From an uncultured Treponema sp. (GTDB lineage Bacteria; Spirochaetota; Spirochaetia; Treponematales; Treponemataceae): a stretch of 64,000 bases of DNA. Both the position numbers and the translations under genes were made by a program. This document shows, in pieces, positions 50,656 to 60,231 of this stretch (its first letter is position 1; the number at the start of each line of letters is the position of its first letter). The stretch is from contig CAMHMJ010000017.1 in the NCBI GenBank assembly GCA_946186185.1, positions 1 to 64,000 on the forward strand, in the 5' to 3' direction. Below the pieces are notes generated by a model. That model saw only the letters and a program-made list of their open reading frames with translations. It was not told where the DNA came from and did not search any database.

Positions 50656-50809
50656 TAGGCAGGTTCTGGAAGCGGAAATAAGGAACTTTAATATCATGAT
50701 TATATCATAAAAAAACGGAATGTGAAATATGATTGTGAAATAATGGGATACGGGAGCTGGCAAAACAAAATCGGTTACAAAATCTGTTATGGAATTTAGT
50801 GAATTTGCG

Positions 50810-50818
50810 TGCTATAGT
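50810..50818 (+). promoter_or_regulatory. Leaderless-type extended -10 promoter of the M16 gene
   Basis: TGCTATAGT (50810-50818), then AATCGA and the ATG at 50825. No ribosome-binding site. Confidence 0.65.
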
Positions 50819-50824
50819 AATCGA

Positions 50825-52291
50825 ATGAAACAGAACTTTTTTTCCCGATGTCTGGGATTTTCGTTAGCGTTTATTTTGGGAGTTTTTGGAGCGCAAAAGC
50901 AGGCTTTTGCTGAATCCACTCCGATTGATAATCTTTATCACTATAAGCTTTCAAACGGTTTAGAGCTTTTTGTGGCTGAAAATCACAATGTTCCCCTTGT
51001 GTACATTGAAACGGCGGTTCGCTGCGGTGCCTATACCCAGGGGCCGGAAACCGCAGGGCTTTTTCACCTGTACGAGCACATGATGTTCAAGGGAAACAGC
51101 CTTTATAAAAATGCGGCACGCGTTACCAGCGCCTTAAACGATATGGGTGTTACAAACTGGAACGGGTCTACGGACTTAGAGTGCGTGAATTACTTTTTTA
51201 CGATTCCTTCTGCTCAGCTTCGGAAGGGACTGGAATTCTGGAGTGCGGCAATCCGTTCTCCGCTTATGGATAAAAAAGAGCTTGAAAATGAAAAAAAGGT
51301 TGTGCTTTCAGAAATCGCCGCAAATTATTCTTCGCCGGAACGGATTTCCAGGTTTTATCATTCAAAAAAACTTTTTGCAGATTCGCCATGGAAGCTTGAT
51401 ACTTCCGGATCTTCCAGCGTAGTTCAGAATGCAACGGTAAAAACCCTTAAAAATATTCAGAAGACCTTTTACGTTCCGAATAATTCCGCGGTTTTTGTGG
51501 GCGGCGATGTAAATCCTGAAGAAGTGTATAAAATGGTGCAGGAAATTTACGGTTCCTGGAAAAAAGCAAAAAATCCCTTTGATAAGGTTTCTTTCAGACA
51601 TTCAAAGGAGCCCTTTGAAAAGCCGGTTTTTGCTGTAATGCCCTTCGAAAAGATTTCAAAGGAAATTGCAGAAATTGAAGTTTCCTACCGTGGTCCGGAT
51701 ATTGCCTTTGACAGGGAAGACAGTTATCCTGCCGATATTTTTGTAGATTCTCTTTCCAATCCGGGTGGGCTTTTTAAGAGAAGCATTATGAAGGACGGCT
51801 ATATCGGGGTTCCTTCCGTTGATTATGTTTCTGCCGGCTTCAGAAGCAGGAAAAGCTGCGGCGTTTTCAGTTTTGTTGTGAATGTTACCATGCCGGAAGC
51901 GGAGCTTGCCGAAAGAACAAAGTATTTTGCTCAGCAGCTTCCTTCAATTGTAGAAGAGGCGGCCGCCAGCCTTCGCAAAGAAGAAATCTTACGCACGGTA
52001 AACCGGCTTGAAGACAGCAATATTTATACCAACGAGACTGCTTCCGGAATTTTAAGCACAATGCGTTTCTGGTGGACTTGTGCCGACAGCGAGTACAGGT
52101 ACAGCTATGCTCAGAAGATGGCGGCCGTTTCGGAAGAGAATGTTGTGGATTTTGTAAAAAAGTACATATATAGAAAGAATCCGCTTGTTGTGGTTTATGT
52201 GAATCCGGAAATTTTTGAAGAATCGAAGGAAGATTTTATTCAGGCGGGTTTTGAAATCGTGAGCGCAGAAAACGCCTTCTGGTTCAAGTAG
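50825..52291 (+). CDS. Secreted M16 family zinc peptidase, catalytic member
   Basis: About 488 residues from the ATG at 50825; an in-frame ATG 12 codons earlier overlaps the promoter and is less likely. A signal peptide (about 1-29, QKQAFA) sends it to the periplasm. The inverted zinc motif HLYEH (81-85, H-x-x-E-H) is intact in GLFHLYEHMMFKG, with the third ligand Glu expected in ENEKKVVLSEIAANY. Family members degrade peptides inside a clamshell of two homologous halves. The next gene encodes a partner that has lost this motif, so the pair probably forms a heterodimer. Confidence 0.9.
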   Translation: MKQNFFSRCLGFSLAFILGVFGAQKQAFAESTPIDNLYHYKLSNGLELFVAENHNVPLVYIETAVRCGAYTQGPETAGLFHLYEHMMFKGNSLYKNAARVTSALNDMGVTNWNGSTDLECVNYFFTIPSAQLRKGLEFWSAAIRSPLMDKKELENEKKVVLSEIAANYSSPERISRFYHSKKLFADSPWKLDTSGSSSVVQNATVKTLKNIQKTFYVPNNSAVFVGGDVNPEEVYKMVQEIYGSWKKAKNPFDKVSFRHSKEPFEKPVFAVMPFEKISKEIAEIEVSYRGPDIAFDREDSYPADIFVDSLSNPGGLFKRSIMKDGYIGVPSVDYVSAGFRSRKSCGVFSFVVNVTMPEAELAERTKYFAQQLPSIVEEAAASLRKEEILRTVNRLEDSNIYTNETASGILSTMRFWWTCADSEYRYSYAQKMAAVSEENVVDFVKKYIYRKNPLVVVYVNPEIFEESKEDFIQAGFEIVSAENAFWFK

Positions 52292-52339
52292 GCTGTCTAT
52301 AAAACACCGGCCGACAGCGGCCTTACACAGGAGAAAAAA

Positions 52340-53836
52340 ATGCAGCTAAATAGAAAGATTTTTACGGGGCGAATAAATGCTCTGAAAACTGATAAAAAAA
52401 TTGTTCGCAAAGGAATCTGTAAAATTATGCAGAAGAAGACGGTTTCTGTCTGTTTGCTTTTTGCTTTGATTGGAATGACCGCTGCCTTTGCCGGAGATGC
52501 AGAAAATCAGGCAGCCGGGGCAGTTACAAATCAGTCTTCCGCAGAAATCAAAATTGCTAAGCTATCAAACGGAATACCGGTTTATCTGAAATCGGTAAAA
52601 GGTTCAAAAATTGTTTCGGTTTTCTTTTTGATGGACGGCGGTGTGGCAAGCTTTCCAAAGGAGCTTTCGGGGCTTGAGGAAGCCATGTGCCAGATGATGT
52701 GTCTGGGCTCAAAAAGCTATTCAAAAGAAGAAAATGACGCATTTTTTTACGAAAAGCTTTCTTCCTTCGACGTGATGAACTATCAGAATGGCTGCGGTTT
52801 TTACATGACTTCTCTGGTTAAGTATTTTGACGAAACCTTTGCGCGTTTTACGGACGCATTTTTGAATCCCCGCTGGGATCAGGATGAATACGAAAATCTG
52901 TTTAGAATTTACAGACAGAACATTTTCAGCATGCTGAACAATCCTTCTTCCCTTACTTTTTATTATTCCCGACTTTTGAATTACGAAGGTCATCCTTATG
53001 CAACTTCAAATTCGGTCACAGAGGAATCGGTTGAAAATCTGACCATCGATGAACTTAAAAAGCACCACGCTTTTCTGCTGGATTCAAGAAGAATCAGGGT
53101 TGTTGTTGCCGGTGATTATGAGGAAGGGGAAATTTTGGAGCGGATTGATTCTGCAATCGGGTATCTGAAAGAAAAACGGACTGAGCTTGCGGGTCATGAG
53201 GTGCCGCCGTTAAAAATCGGTGGGGAAAATGCGGTTTTTGTGCACGACGGAGCAAATGGAACCGGCTTTATTCTGCGAACCTTTGAATGTCCGGGAATGT
53301 TCGATGCGGATTTTGCACCCTGCGTTCTGGCTTCCGATGTTTACCAGGATATTTTATACAATGTTGTCCGTGAAAAGCGGGGAATCTGCTATTCTCCCCA
53401 GACCGGCGTTATGACCAGCCGTGCAGGCTTTGGTTATGAGTATTTGTTCCGGGTTTCAGATTTTGAAAATTTTAAGGCAGCCGTAGAGGAAGCCCGTTCA
53501 ATTATGAAGGAAGGCAGGGTTATTCTGGGAAAGGCGGAGGACGGAAGCTACAATTTTACTGATATTAATGAAAAGCTTGAGTCCTACAAGAACAGCTTCA
53601 TAAATTCCCGCTATCAGAGCCAGCAGACGGTAAATGGAGTTGGAAGCAGAATTGCCAGCTCTCTTTTAATAACTGGAAATCCCTACTGGAGCGACGAGTT
53701 TGCAAAAACCGTTGTTTCCGTTTCTGCAGAAGACATTCTGCGCGTTTTTGAAAAATACTGGCTTAGTGCCCCTTCAAGATATTTCTGCGTAGCCGGAAGC
53801 GACAAGCAGGCTATGGCAGAGAAGATTTTTGAGTAA
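52340..53836 (+). CDS. M16 family peptidase homologue, inactive partner
   Basis: A 498-residue M16 homologue. The zinc motif is degraded: GLEEAMCQMMCLGSKSY stands where H-x-x-E-H is expected. The second-half substrate-binding segment VVREKRGICYSPQTGV keeps the Arg/Tyr pair, as in the non-catalytic subunits of M16 heterodimers. CAGGAGA lies before the ATG at 52340. A second ATG at 52427 starts directly at the signal peptide (MQKKTVSVCLLFALIG); the extra 29 residues make the first start less certain. The gene is 48 bp after the catalytic M16 gene. Confidence 0.87.
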   Translation: MQLNRKIFTGRINALKTDKKIVRKGICKIMQKKTVSVCLLFALIGMTAAFAGDAENQAAGAVTNQSSAEIKIAKLSNGIPVYLKSVKGSKIVSVFFLMDGGVASFPKELSGLEEAMCQMMCLGSKSYSKEENDAFFYEKLSSFDVMNYQNGCGFYMTSLVKYFDETFARFTDAFLNPRWDQDEYENLFRIYRQNIFSMLNNPSSLTFYYSRLLNYEGHPYATSNSVTEESVENLTIDELKKHHAFLLDSRRIRVVVAGDYEEGEILERIDSAIGYLKEKRTELAGHEVPPLKIGGENAVFVHDGANGTGFILRTFECPGMFDADFAPCVLASDVYQDILYNVVREKRGICYSPQTGVMTSRAGFGYEYLFRVSDFENFKAAVEEARSIMKEGRVILGKAEDGSYNFTDINEKLESYKNSFINSRYQSQQTVNGVGSRIASSLLITGNPYWSDEFAKTVVSVSAEDILRVFEKYWLSAPSRYFCVAGSDKQAMAEKIFE

Positions 53837-53958
53837 ACGGATGATGTATAAATGATGTTCGCTGGCAGGACTTTTTGCCTTGTTTTTTTTGGGACTGAAT
53901 AAAGAAAAATTTGCCGTTCTTGAAAAATTTTATTATTTTGAAATTGAGATAAAAAAAA

Positions 53959-54016
53959 CTCCACCGTTTCCGGGGGCAAGGGGTGTCCCCTTGTCGTGCT
54001 TGGGAAAAAGGTGGGG
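53959..54016 (+). promoter_or_regulatory. Structured leader of clpB
   Basis: CTCCACC (53959-53965) pairs with GGTGGGG (54010-54016, one G-U), enclosing CAAGGGG/CCCCTTG (53977-53993). The ribosome-binding G-run lies just after. It could act as an RNA thermometer; a plain intergenic repeat is equally possible. A weak promoter, TTGCCG-17 bp-TATTTT, lies upstream near 53911-53939. Confidence 0.45.
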
Positions 54017-54031
54017 TTTAGGGGGCAGATT

Positions 54032-56638
54032 ATGGATTACGAACATTTTACTTTGAAAATGCAGGACGCCCTGCAGAATGCCAGCGCCCTTGCGCAGAAA
54101 AACGACCATTCGGAAATTGGTCTTGAACATCTTTTGTTTTCTCTTTTAGAGCAGCAGGACGGAATTATTCCGCCTATAATCGAACGGATTGGCTGCGATC
54201 TAAAATCTATAAAAAATCAGGTGCAGTCGCTTCTTTCGTCAAATCCGCGGGTTACGGGAAATACCCAGATGCGGCTCAGCGGTGAGGCGGAAAAGGTTCT
54301 TGCCAAGGCCGAAAACGAAATGACAAAGCTTGGGGACCAGTATCTTTCCTGCGAGCATCTTTTGCTTTCAATGACAAAATCCGACGGCCGGGTTTCGGAG
54401 CTTTTGAAACGAAACGGAATCACCTATGAAGCGGTAAGCGAGGCGCTGAAATCGGTTCGGGGAAACCAGACAATTGACAGTCAGGATCCTGAAAGCAAGA
54501 TGCAGAGCCTTCAGAAATACTGTACCGACCTTACAGCCCGGGCACGACAGGACAAAATTGACCCGGTAATCGGTCGTGATGAAGAAATCCGTCGTGTAAT
54601 GCAGGTTTTGTGCCGCCGCACAAAGAACAACCCGGTTTTAATCGGTGAGCCGGGCGTTGGAAAAACCGCAATCGTTGAAGGACTTGCCCGCCGAATTGCA
54701 GGCGGAGATGTTCCGGAAAGTCTTAAAAACAAGCGGCTTCTTTCCCTGGATATGGGAAGCCTTGTGGCAGGTGCAAAATTCCGGGGCGAATTTGAGGAAC
54801 GACTTAAGGCGGTTATTACTGAAGTAACAAAAAGTGAAGGCCAGATAATTCTTTTTATCGATGAGCTTCACACGATTGTTGGAGCAGGGGCAAGTGAAGG
54901 AAGTATGGACGCTTCCAATCTGCTGAAGCCGGCTCTTAGCCGTGGTGAAATTCATGTGATTGGTGCAACAACTCTGGACGAATACCGCAAGTATATAGAA
55001 AAAGATGCGGCTCTTGAGCGCCGTTTCCAGCAGGTTTACTGTGCCGAGCCGACAGTTGAGGATACCATAGCGATTCTCCGTGGACTTCGGGATAAGTATG
55101 AAATTCACCACGGTGTACGCATTGAAGACGAAGCTCTTGTGAGCGCGGCAGTTCTTTCAAACCGCTACATTACCAACCGCTTTTTGCCGGATAAGGCCAT
55201 TGACCTGGTGGATGAAGCAGCCAGCCGTCTGAAAATGGAAATTGAAAGCCAGCCGACGGAGCTTGATCAGGTTGAACGAAAACTGCTTCAGCTTTCAATT
55301 GAAAAGCAGTCTCTGACAAAGGAAGACGATGCGGCAAGTAAGGAACGGCTTAAAAAGCTTGAAAAAGAAATCGCTGATGTAACGGCAAAGCGGGATGCAA
55401 TGCGTCTTCAGTGGCAGAACGAAAAGGCGGAAATAGACAAGGGCCGAGTGCTAAAGGAAAAGCTTGAAAACGCCCGTTTTGAGCAGGAAAAGTTTACCCG
55501 TGAAGGAAATCTTGAAAAAGCGGCGGAACTGAAGTACAGCATAATTCCGGCTCTGGAAAAAGAACTGAAGGAGATGACGGAAAAAGCTGCAGGGGCAGGA
55601 ACTGCTAATGGCGCGGAAACTACAGAACGGCAGTCCCTCCTTCGCCAGAGCGTAACCGAAGAAGATATTGCAAAGGTCGTTTCAAGCTGGACTGGCATTC
55701 CGGTTTCAAAGATGATGACCAGCGAAAAACAGAAGTACCTTCAGCTTGAAGAGGTTCTGCATAAGCGGGTTATCGGACAGAATGAGGCGGTTCAGGTTGT
55801 AAGCGATGCCATCCGCCGAAACCGCTCTGGGCTTAGTGACCCCAACCGGCCTCTGGGAAGCTTCCTGTTTATCGGGCCGACTGGTGTTGGTAAAACGGAG
55901 CTTGCAAAAACTCTGGCAGACTTTCTGTTCAATGATGAAAAATCCCTTACCCGAATCGATATGTCGGAATATATGGAAAAATTCAGTGTGAGCCGCCTGA
56001 TTGGAGCGCCTCCGGGATATGTGGGCTACGATGAAGGTGGGCAGCTTACGGAAGCGGTTCGACGCCGCCCCTACAGCGTAGTGCTCTTTGACGAGGTGGA
56101 AAAGGCTCATCCGGATGTATTCAATGTGCTTCTGCAGGTGCTGGATGACGGCCGGCTTACCGACGGTCAGGGACGGATTGTGGATTTTAAGAATACAATC
56201 ATCATTATGACCAGTAACCTGGGAAGCGAACTGATTCTTGATGAAGCGGAACAGGGAAGTGAAGTGTCGGCTGAAACCCGGGGAAAAATCGACGCACTTT
56301 TGAAGCAGCATTTCCGTCCGGAATTTCTGAACCGAATCGATGAAACGGTAATGTTCCAGAAGCTGGGAAAAGACTGCATCGGTGGAATTGTACGTATTCA
56401 GCTTGCGCGGGTTGCAAAGCGCCTTGAAGACCGCAGAATTTCAATCAGTTTTGATGACAGCGCAGTGGATTTCCTTTGCGAAAAGGGATACGATCCGGCC
56501 TTTGGTGCCCGCCCTGTAAAGCGTGCGGTTCAGACCTGGGTGGAAAACCCGCTTTCGAAGGAGCTTCTGATGGGAAAATTCCCGGAAGGAAGCAGAATTA
56601 CCGTGAGCGCTGGAAACGGTGCGCTTAGTTTCAGATAA
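54032..56638 (+). CDS. clpB: Disaggregase chaperone ClpB
   Basis: A 868-residue AAA+ disaggregase from the ATG at 54032 (AGGGGGCAG upstream). Domains in order: N-terminal Clp repeats (2-145), AAA1 with Walker A GEPGVGKT near 205, the long M-domain coiled coil (about 400-540, [21 protein letters not shown]-type heptads), AAA2 with Walker A GPTGVGKT near 615, and the C-terminal domain. It works with DnaK/DnaJ to pull proteins out of aggregates, alongside the small heat-shock protein encoded at 5903. No CIRCE element was seen. A terminator follows. Confidence 0.97.
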   Translation: MDYEHFTLKMQDALQNASALAQKNDHSEIGLEHLLFSLLEQQDGIIPPIIERIGCDLKSIKNQVQSLLSSNPRVTGNTQMRLSGEAEKVLAKAENEMTKLGDQYLSCEHLLLSMTKSDGRVSELLKRNGITYEAVSEALKSVRGNQTIDSQDPESKMQSLQKYCTDLTARARQDKIDPVIGRDEEIRRVMQVLCRRTKNNPVLIGEPGVGKTAIVEGLARRIAGGDVPESLKNKRLLSLDMGSLVAGAKFRGEFEERLKAVITEVTKSEGQIILFIDELHTIVGAGASEGSMDASNLLKPALSRGEIHVIGATTLDEYRKYIEKDAALERRFQQVYCAEPTVEDTIAILRGLRDKYEIHHGVRIEDEALVSAAVLSNRYITNRFLPDKAIDLVDEAASRLKMEIESQPTELDQVERKLLQLSIEKQSLTKEDDAASKERLKKLEKEIADVTAKRDAMRLQWQNEKAEIDKGRVLKEKLENARFEQEKFTREGNLEKAAELKYSIIPALEKELKEMTEKAAGAGTANGAETTERQSLLRQSVTEEDIAKVVSSWTGIPVSKMMTSEKQKYLQLEEVLHKRVIGQNEAVQVVSDAIRRNRSGLSDPNRPLGSFLFIGPTGVGKTELAKTLADFLFNDEKSLTRIDMSEYMEKFSVSRLIGAPPGYVGYDEGGQLTEAVRRRPYSVVLFDEVEKAHPDVFNVLLQVLDDGRLTDGQGRIVDFKNTIIIMTSNLGSELILDEAEQGSEVSAETRGKIDALLKQHFRPEFLNRIDETVMFQKLGKDCIGGIVRIQLARVAKRLEDRRISISFDDSAVDFLCEKGYDPAFGARPVKRAVQTWVENPLSKELLMGKFPEGSRITVSAGNGALSFR

Positions 56639-56709
56639 AAACTTGCTCCGTAAGTTCTGCGGGGCAAGATGTAATTTACTTGAGGGGTACAGTCTTCTGT
56701 CCTTCCGGC

Positions 56710-56748
56710 AAAACAGGAACAGCTTTTGAGAGGCTGTTCCTGTTTTTT
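56710..56748 (+). terminator. Terminator of clpB
   Basis: AAACAGGAACAG pairs with CTGTTCCTGTTT, followed by a T-run, about 70 bp after the clpB stop. Confidence 0.85.
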
Positions 56749-56811
56749 AAACGACCGCCAGCCGCCGTTCAGACTCATAAAAAAATATTGTATCAAATCT
56801 TTTAAAACCTC

Positions 56812-56840
56812 TTTACTAAGCCACAAAAATTCCCTATATT
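56812..56840 (+). promoter_or_regulatory. Promoter of the efflux operon
   Basis: TTTACT (56812-56817), 17 bp, TATATT (56835-56840). Transcription would start near 56847, a few bases before the palindromic operator. Confidence 0.7.
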
Positions 56841-56850
56841 ATCAAAAAAT

Positions 56851-56866
56851 TGTCTAAAATTAGACA
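56851..56866 (+). promoter_or_regulatory. Probable MarR operator
   Basis: TGTCTAA-AA-TTAGACA is a palindrome with 7-bp perfect arms directly downstream of the predicted start site, where a bound MarR dimer would block transcription. Confidence 0.75.
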
Positions 56867-56888
56867 TTCTTTTTTTAGAGGATTAATC

Positions 56889-57506
56889 GTGACTAACAAT
56901 CTTTATGAACAGGTTGCTCCCCTGATGGATTTTGCGTTTTTGCAGCGCAAATGGTTTGAGGGGCACTTTAAAAATGTTTCAAAAAAATACGGAATTTCCC
57001 TTACTGAACTGAGCGTGTGCCTGGTTTTGTACCTGAATCCGAAAATTCAGAGCGCCCGGGACGTGGAAAAATACACGGAGCTGAAGAGGGGAATTATTTC
57101 CGTTTGCGTTGAGCATCTTTCCTGCAAGAAATTTTTGAAGCAGGAGCCGGTGGAAAATGACCGGCGGATGAAAAAGCTGGTGCTGACCCCAAAGGCTGAG
57201 CCTATGCTGGAGGAAAGCTCCCAGATTATCAATGACTATCTGAAGCGGGTGTTCGGTTATGTAAACAAGGACGAGCTAGAAATCTGCTGCCGGGTGTTCT
57301 GCCTGATGAAGCAGGAGCTTGTAAAAATGTCAGATCCGGATGCCGGCGATGAGAAAGATGCCGGTGGTGCGAGTGCAGATGAGGCTGATAATGCTGCCGC
57401 AGGTTCTGTTGGTGCAAACGCAGGCGGAAAGGATTTTTCTGAAAAAAAGTGTCATTCCGGCGCGTCTGGAGTGTCTGATATACAAGAGGAGGGAGACCTT
57501 AAATGA
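56889..57506 (+). CDS. MarR-family regulator of the efflux operon
   Basis: About 205 residues from a GTG at 56889, preceded by AGAGGA; the ATG at 56850 overlaps the operator and lacks a ribosome-binding site. The winged helix covers about residues 35-125 (YGISLTELSVCLVLYL, SARDVEKYTELKRGIISVCVEHL, VENDRRMKKLVLTPKAEPML). The last 60 residues are a Gly/Ala/Asp-rich tail without known function. It probably represses the tolC-MFP-RND genes that follow; its stop overlaps the tolC-like ATG (ATGA). Confidence 0.87.
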   Translation: MTNNLYEQVAPLMDFAFLQRKWFEGHFKNVSKKYGISLTELSVCLVLYLNPKIQSARDVEKYTELKRGIISVCVEHLSCKKFLKQEPVENDRRMKKLVLTPKAEPMLEESSQIINDYLKRVFGYVNKDELEICCRVFCLMKQELVKMSDPDAGDEKDAGGASADEADNAAAGSVGANAGGKDFSEKKCHSGASGVSDIQEEGDLK

Positions 57507-58999
57507 AAAAAAAGTTTTGTGTGTTCTCTTTAGTGATTTTTGTGCTGAATTTAACCGGGTTTCCGGCTGTTTCTCAGGTGCGCAACAAAAACGCAACGGA
57601 ACCGCTTTCGCTTACGATTGAGGATGCGGTAAATTACGCGGTAACCAACAGCAAAGCCCTGAAAAGTGCTGCAATCGACCTTGAGCTTAAAAAGAGGGCC
57701 AGCGCCAATTCCTGGAATACCTTTTTGCCGAGCCTTAGTGCCAGCGCAACTGCTGCCCGCAGTGCCTCTTCTGGAATTATGTCCGGGGCTGGAACTGTTT
57801 TTGCAAGTACGATAAATACGATTATTGAGTCAGGTATTGAGTCAGGGCTTCCTGCTAGTCCTGAACAGATGGGACCCTTTGCTTATAGTGCCCTCACTGC
57901 CGGTTCTATGGCTATGGCAGCATTAGGGGATTACGAGGATGACGAAGCTTACCACTGGGCTGTTATGGGTAACCTTGGCCTTCAGTGGAATTTTAATCTT
58001 GCCATGCTTCAGTCCATTGCGGCATCAAAAAAACAGTACGAAAACGGGCTTATTTCCTGGGAGCAGACCTGCAGGGACACTGAGGTAAATATCCGCAAGC
58101 TTTTTTACGGCATCCTTCTTCAGCAGGAAAATGTGGCGATTCAGAAAGAGTCCCTTGAAAATGCCCGCCTCCGCTGGGTGCAGGCTGAGGTGAACTATAA
58201 AAACGGAATAGTGCCTCGCATTCAGATGCTCAATTCAAAGGTAACCTACGAGAACATGCGCCCTGGTGTTTTGAGTGCTGAACAGGGCTTAAAGCAGAAT
58301 AAGGAACTTTTTGCCTTCCTTCTGGGACTTCCTTACGGACGGGAAATTGAGCTTGTTGGCGCCATCGAATTTTCCTTTGTTGATGTGAATGCGGATGAGC
58401 TTTTTGAAAAATATATCGAGCAGAACAGGGACATTCAGAGCCTTAAGAAAAACCGTGAGCTTCTGGAAATCGGTATAAACGCAAAAAAACTCTCGGTTCT
58501 GACCCCGAGCCTTTCTGTGAACTGGGGATATCAGCCGCGGCTCTATGCTCTTGGTGAATGGATTGACAGCGATATCGGAATCGGTGAAGCCAACGACGGC
58601 GGCTCCCTTTCCTTTACCCTGGTTTATTCAAACCTGATGGATCTTCTTCCATGGAGCTCTTCAATGCAGTCCATTAAAGACCAGCAGAAGCAGCTTGAAC
58701 AGATTGATCTGGGACTGGAACAGCTTTATCAGAATTCAGAAATTGAGATTCACAAGCTTTGCGACAACCTGAAGGTGGCAAAAGAGAATATTGAAGCCAT
58801 GGAGCGTAACGTAACCATTGCTCAGGAAGCCTATGAATCGACTTTAAAGGCATATAACGCCGGAACTCAGGAGCGCCTGGAACTTCAGGATTCTGAAACC
58901 CAGCTGAATCAGGCTAAACTTGGTCTTTTAAACGAAAAATACAACTATGTTTCTGCCATTCTGGATCTGGAAACAAAACTTGATGTGAAATTAAAATAA
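57503..58999 (+). CDS. TolC-like outer-membrane efflux channel
   Basis: A 498-residue outer-membrane efflux protein. A signal peptide (about 1-22, NLTGFPAVS) is followed by the two internal repeats of long helices typical of TolC, with heptads such as SLENARLRWVQAEVNYKNGIVPR and ERNVTIAQEAYESTLKAYNAGTQERLELQDSE. The trimeric barrel-tunnel carries substrates from the RND pump across the outer membrane. GGAGGGAGA lies before the ATG, which overlaps the regulator stop by 4 bp. Confidence 0.9.
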   Translation: MKKKFCVFSLVIFVLNLTGFPAVSQVRNKNATEPLSLTIEDAVNYAVTNSKALKSAAIDLELKKRASANSWNTFLPSLSASATAARSASSGIMSGAGTVFASTINTIIESGIESGLPASPEQMGPFAYSALTAGSMAMAALGDYEDDEAYHWAVMGNLGLQWNFNLAMLQSIAASKKQYENGLISWEQTCRDTEVNIRKLFYGILLQQENVAIQKESLENARLRWVQAEVNYKNGIVPRIQMLNSKVTYENMRPGVLSAEQGLKQNKELFAFLLGLPYGREIELVGAIEFSFVDVNADELFEKYIEQNRDIQSLKKNRELLEIGINAKKLSVLTPSLSVNWGYQPRLYALGEWIDSDIGIGEANDGGSLSFTLVYSNLMDLLPWSSSMQSIKDQQKQLEQIDLGLEQLYQNSEIEIHKLCDNLKVAKENIEAMERNVTIAQEAYESTLKAYNAGTQERLELQDSETQLNQAKLGLLNEKYNYVSAILDLETKLDVKLK

Positions 59000-59037
59000 G
59001 GGCTTTCCGCACTTTGCGGGGCGAACTGGAGATAATT

Positions 59038-60150
59038 ATGAAAAAAATAAAATCGTTTTCTGGTATTTTGGCGATACTTGCTGTACTTGTGGCAGCGGGT
59101 TTTGCAGGATGTGATAAAAAAACGGCGGGCGCGGGAAATGGAGCGGCTGTAGCAGAATCTGACGGTTCTTCTGAAGGCGGTGCGGCCGGTTCCGGAACTA
59201 GCTCTGCTTCTGCAGTTGAAGCCTCTGATAAGGCTTCCGGTGCTGAAGGCACTGCTTCTGGTTCCGCCGGAAAAGCGGCTTCCGGCTCTTCTGAAAGTAA
59301 GAAAGCCCGATTCGGAAAAAAGCCGAAGGAGGAAGCGGCTCCTGTTGAGACTGTTTTTGCGGTAAATGTATACAAGGCTCTTCCACGCACTCTGGACGAT
59401 TACCTTGAGTTCGGCGGAAATGTTCAGACGGCTTCCACGGTTGATGTTTATCCGGATGTTCAGAGCGGAAAACTTTCCCGCATTTATGTAAAGGTTGGTG
59501 ACAAGGTTGAAAAAGACCAGATTCTTGCTGAGGTAGATGCAAGCCGTGCCGGAATGGACTACAAAAACAGCCCGGTAAAAGCGCCGGTTGCGGGAACAAT
59601 TACTTCCTTTCCATTTAATGTTGGTCAGACTGTTGCAGCCAGCGTTTCGGTTGGAAAAATCAGTTCAACAGGAAGCCTTGAAATTAAGACCAATGTTGCC
59701 GAGCGTTTTATAAGCCGCGTTATGATGAACCAGAAGGCTGAGCTCACCTTTGACGCCTATCCTGCAGAAAAGTTCCCGGCAACTCTGGTGGAGATTTCGC
59801 CGGTTCTGGACACTTCTTCCCGCACCCTGGGAATTAAACTGGTTCAGACTCCGGCGGATCCGCGGCTTCGTGCAGGAATGTATGCCCGCATCAAGCTGAT
59901 TACTGATACAAAAAAGAACACCATCGTAATTCCTTCAAATGTAATCGTGAACCGCAATGAAAAGGATATCGTTTACATCATTGACCCGGTTACGCATACG
60001 GCAAAGGTTTCCGAGGTTGTGCGGGGAATCCGGGTGGACGATAAGCAGGAAATCAAGAGTGGAATTACCGCCGGCGACCTGGTTGTAATCAAGGGACAGG
60101 CACTTCTTTCAGAAGGTTCAAAGGTAAATATTATCTCGGTTAGTGAATAG
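59038..60150 (+). CDS. RND efflux membrane-fusion lipoprotein
   Basis: A 370-residue periplasmic adaptor from the ATG at 59038 (GGAG upstream). The signal peptide ends in GFAGC, so it is lipid-anchored in the inner membrane. Residues 27-95 are a Gly/Ala/Ser/Glu-rich linker with low complexity. The biotinyl-lipoyl domain (YPDVQSGKLSRIYVKVGDKVEKDQILAEVD ... VKAPVAGTITSF) and beta-barrel follow. The helical hairpin normally found between the lipoyl halves is almost absent (MDYKNSPVKAPV), so contact with the TolC partner may be short or rely on other parts. Confidence 0.9.
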   Translation: MKKIKSFSGILAILAVLVAAGFAGCDKKTAGAGNGAAVAESDGSSEGGAAGSGTSSASAVEASDKASGAEGTASGSAGKAASGSSESKKARFGKKPKEEAAPVETVFAVNVYKALPRTLDDYLEFGGNVQTASTVDVYPDVQSGKLSRIYVKVGDKVEKDQILAEVDASRAGMDYKNSPVKAPVAGTITSFPFNVGQTVAASVSVGKISSTGSLEIKTNVAERFISRVMMNQKAELTFDAYPAEKFPATLVEISPVLDTSSRTLGIKLVQTPADPRLRAGMYARIKLITDTKKNTIVIPSNVIVNRNEKDIVYIIDPVTHTAKVSEVVRGIRVDDKQEIKSGITAGDLVVIKGQALLSEGSKVNIISVSE

Positions 60151-60231
60151 AACTGGCTGCGCTTTTCGGAAGCACCTGGTGACTCCGAAAGCACGGGCAG
60201 CTTGAGCTGTAAATATTTATAAGGAAACTAT

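Noticed and set aside
53837-54031. CIRCE or sigma-32 heat-shock control of clpB
   Set aside because: No TTAGCACTC-N9-GAGTGCTAA-like inverted repeat and no CCCCAT -10 were found.
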